Assembly: GCA_013152695.1 (NCBI GenBank)
Contig: JAADFV010000134.1
Span: 1,173-7,706 of the forward strand
Direction: 5' to 3'
From: Chloroflexota bacterium
GTDB lineage: Bacteria; Chloroflexota; Anaerolineae; J102
DNA: 6,534 nucleotides
The notes below the pieces were generated by a model. That model saw only the letters and a program-made list of their open reading frames with translations. It was not told where the DNA came from and searched no databases. Both the position numbers and the translations under genes were made by a program. Shown one piece after another: positions 5,842 to 6,534 of the stretch; within the stretch, counting starts at the first letter, position 1; every line of letters starts with the position of its first letter.

Positions 5842-6534
5842 CCACTGCTCGCTCTGTTGCCCGCAATACCCTCTTTCTCAGCGCCGCCCAGGGCATCCGT
5901 ATCTTGCTGGCATTTGTGCTCATCCTGTATATCGCCAATGTCTACGGCGCTGTGTGGCAGGGTAAGTTTAGTATTTTGTTGGCCTTCCTCAACATCTTTC
6001 AGGTATTGGCCTCCTTTGGGATGCCGCGGTTGATTACGCGTGAGGTGGCCCGCGATTATGCCATCAGCAATCGCTATTTTTGGGCAGGGCTGCTGGCACA
6101 GGGCAGTACAACGGTGTTGTTCATGCTCGCGATGGTGGGGGTCGTAGCGCTCATGCCCTATCCAGCCGATACCAAGCTGATGCTCTGGTTGGCGGTGTTG
6201 GCTCTGCCCCTGTTCACGTTTTATTCGGTAGCCGGAGCCCTGTTACGTGCGCACGAACAGATGCAGTTCCTGGTCTTCGCAGAAATGCTGAGCTCGGTAG
6301 CGCAGTTGGTTGTCGCCGTGTGGTTGCTTTCAACAGGCGGTGGAGTGATGGCCTTGGCCGCGATCCGTATTGCCGGCATTGGCCTCGCCGCCCTTACAGT
6401 GGTCATTTCCACTGTCCGCCTCGGCTATATTCGTCGCCCACACATCGAGCTGAGCTCGGCTAAGGCCCTATTGCAGGAGTCCTTCGAATTTTTCGGTATG
6501 GCCGCCCTGGATGCATTTTTACAGCGGCTGGATG
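5838..6534 (+). CDS. Wzx-like polysaccharide flippase, partial (N-terminal 232 residues)
   Basis: An open frame from the ATG at 5838 to the right edge, with 232 codons and no stop, encodes the N-terminal half of a MOP-superfamily polysaccharide transporter. Family members are usually about 400-500 residues with 12-14 helices. Visible features are an amphipathic start (SVARNTLFL, 6-14), hydrophobic segments near residues 20-37, 44-62, 82-107, 114-134, 146-165 and 168-192, and GMPRLITREVARD (61-73), typical of Wzx proteins after the second helix. Residues 211-232 (LLQESFEFFGMAAL onward) match the start of the second half, where the family repeats its N-terminal pattern. The ATG overlaps the glycosyltransferase stop as ATGA. 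The family moves undecaprenyl-linked oligosaccharides across the cytoplasmic membrane, consistent with a surface-glycan operon. MurJ-like or teichuronic-acid-type transporters are alternatives, but the gene context favours Wzx. Confidence 0.9.
   Translation, partial: MTTARSVARNTLFLSAAQGIRILLAFVLILYIANVYGAVWQGKFSILLAFLNIFQVLASFGMPRLITREVARDYAISNRYFWAGLLAQGSTTVLFMLAMVGVVALMPYPADTKLMLWLAVLALPLFTFYSVAGALLRAHEQMQFLVFAEMLSSVAQLVVAVWLLSTGGGVMALAAIRIAGIGLAALTVVISTVRLGYIRRPHIELSSAKALLQESFEFFGMAALDAFLQRLD

Overview
The window is a moderately GC-rich bacterial chromosomal segment with no rRNA, tRNA, CRISPR or insertion sequence that I can see. No phylogenetic marker gene is present. A membrane-anchored HtrA protease with a Thr/Pro-rich linker, standing near a stand-alone alkaline-phosphatase-superfamily enzyme, a family 2 glycosyltransferase and a flippase, would fit Chloroflexota (Anaerolineae-like), but this is a tentative inference. 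None of the six start codons has a convincing Shine-Dalgarno sequence.

Minus strand, 1-1392: two EamA/DMT-type transporters lie head to tail, with the upstream gene at 421-1392 and the downstream gene running off the left edge from 424. They overlap by ATGA and are clear paralogues (63 of 129 residues identical in an ungapped hand alignment). A 365-base divergent spacer (1393-1757) separates them from the plus-strand genes. It holds an extended -10 sequence for the transporter pair, a weaker plus-strand -10 candidate and three short inverted repeats.

Plus strand, 1758-2972: a complete trypsin-like HtrA/DegP-family protease with one membrane anchor, an intact His-Asp-Ser triad and one PDZ domain. 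A two-part 41-nt hairpin (3021-3061) follows it and probably ends its transcript. The same spacer has a short out-of-frame coding-like stretch that may be a gene remnant, and an array of eight 7-base units (3085-3140) that ends two bases before the next start codon. Three units of the same type cover the start codon of the transporter gene at 1392, in the same orientation relative to the gene.

Plus strand, 3143-6534: three tightly coupled genes encode a cytoplasmic alkaline-phosphatase-superfamily phosphohydrolase/phosphodiesterase, a family 2 glycosyltransferase and a Wzx-like polysaccharide flippase cut by the right edge. They overlap by 1 and 4 bases. This looks like the start of a surface polysaccharide or glycolipid operon: the glycosyltransferase would extend a lipid-linked saccharide, the flippase would export it, and the phosphohydrolase would act on an unknown phosphorylated intermediate. 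The best candidates for something new are the gene-start heptad arrays, the coupled transporter pair and the role of the phosphohydrolase in the glycan operon.
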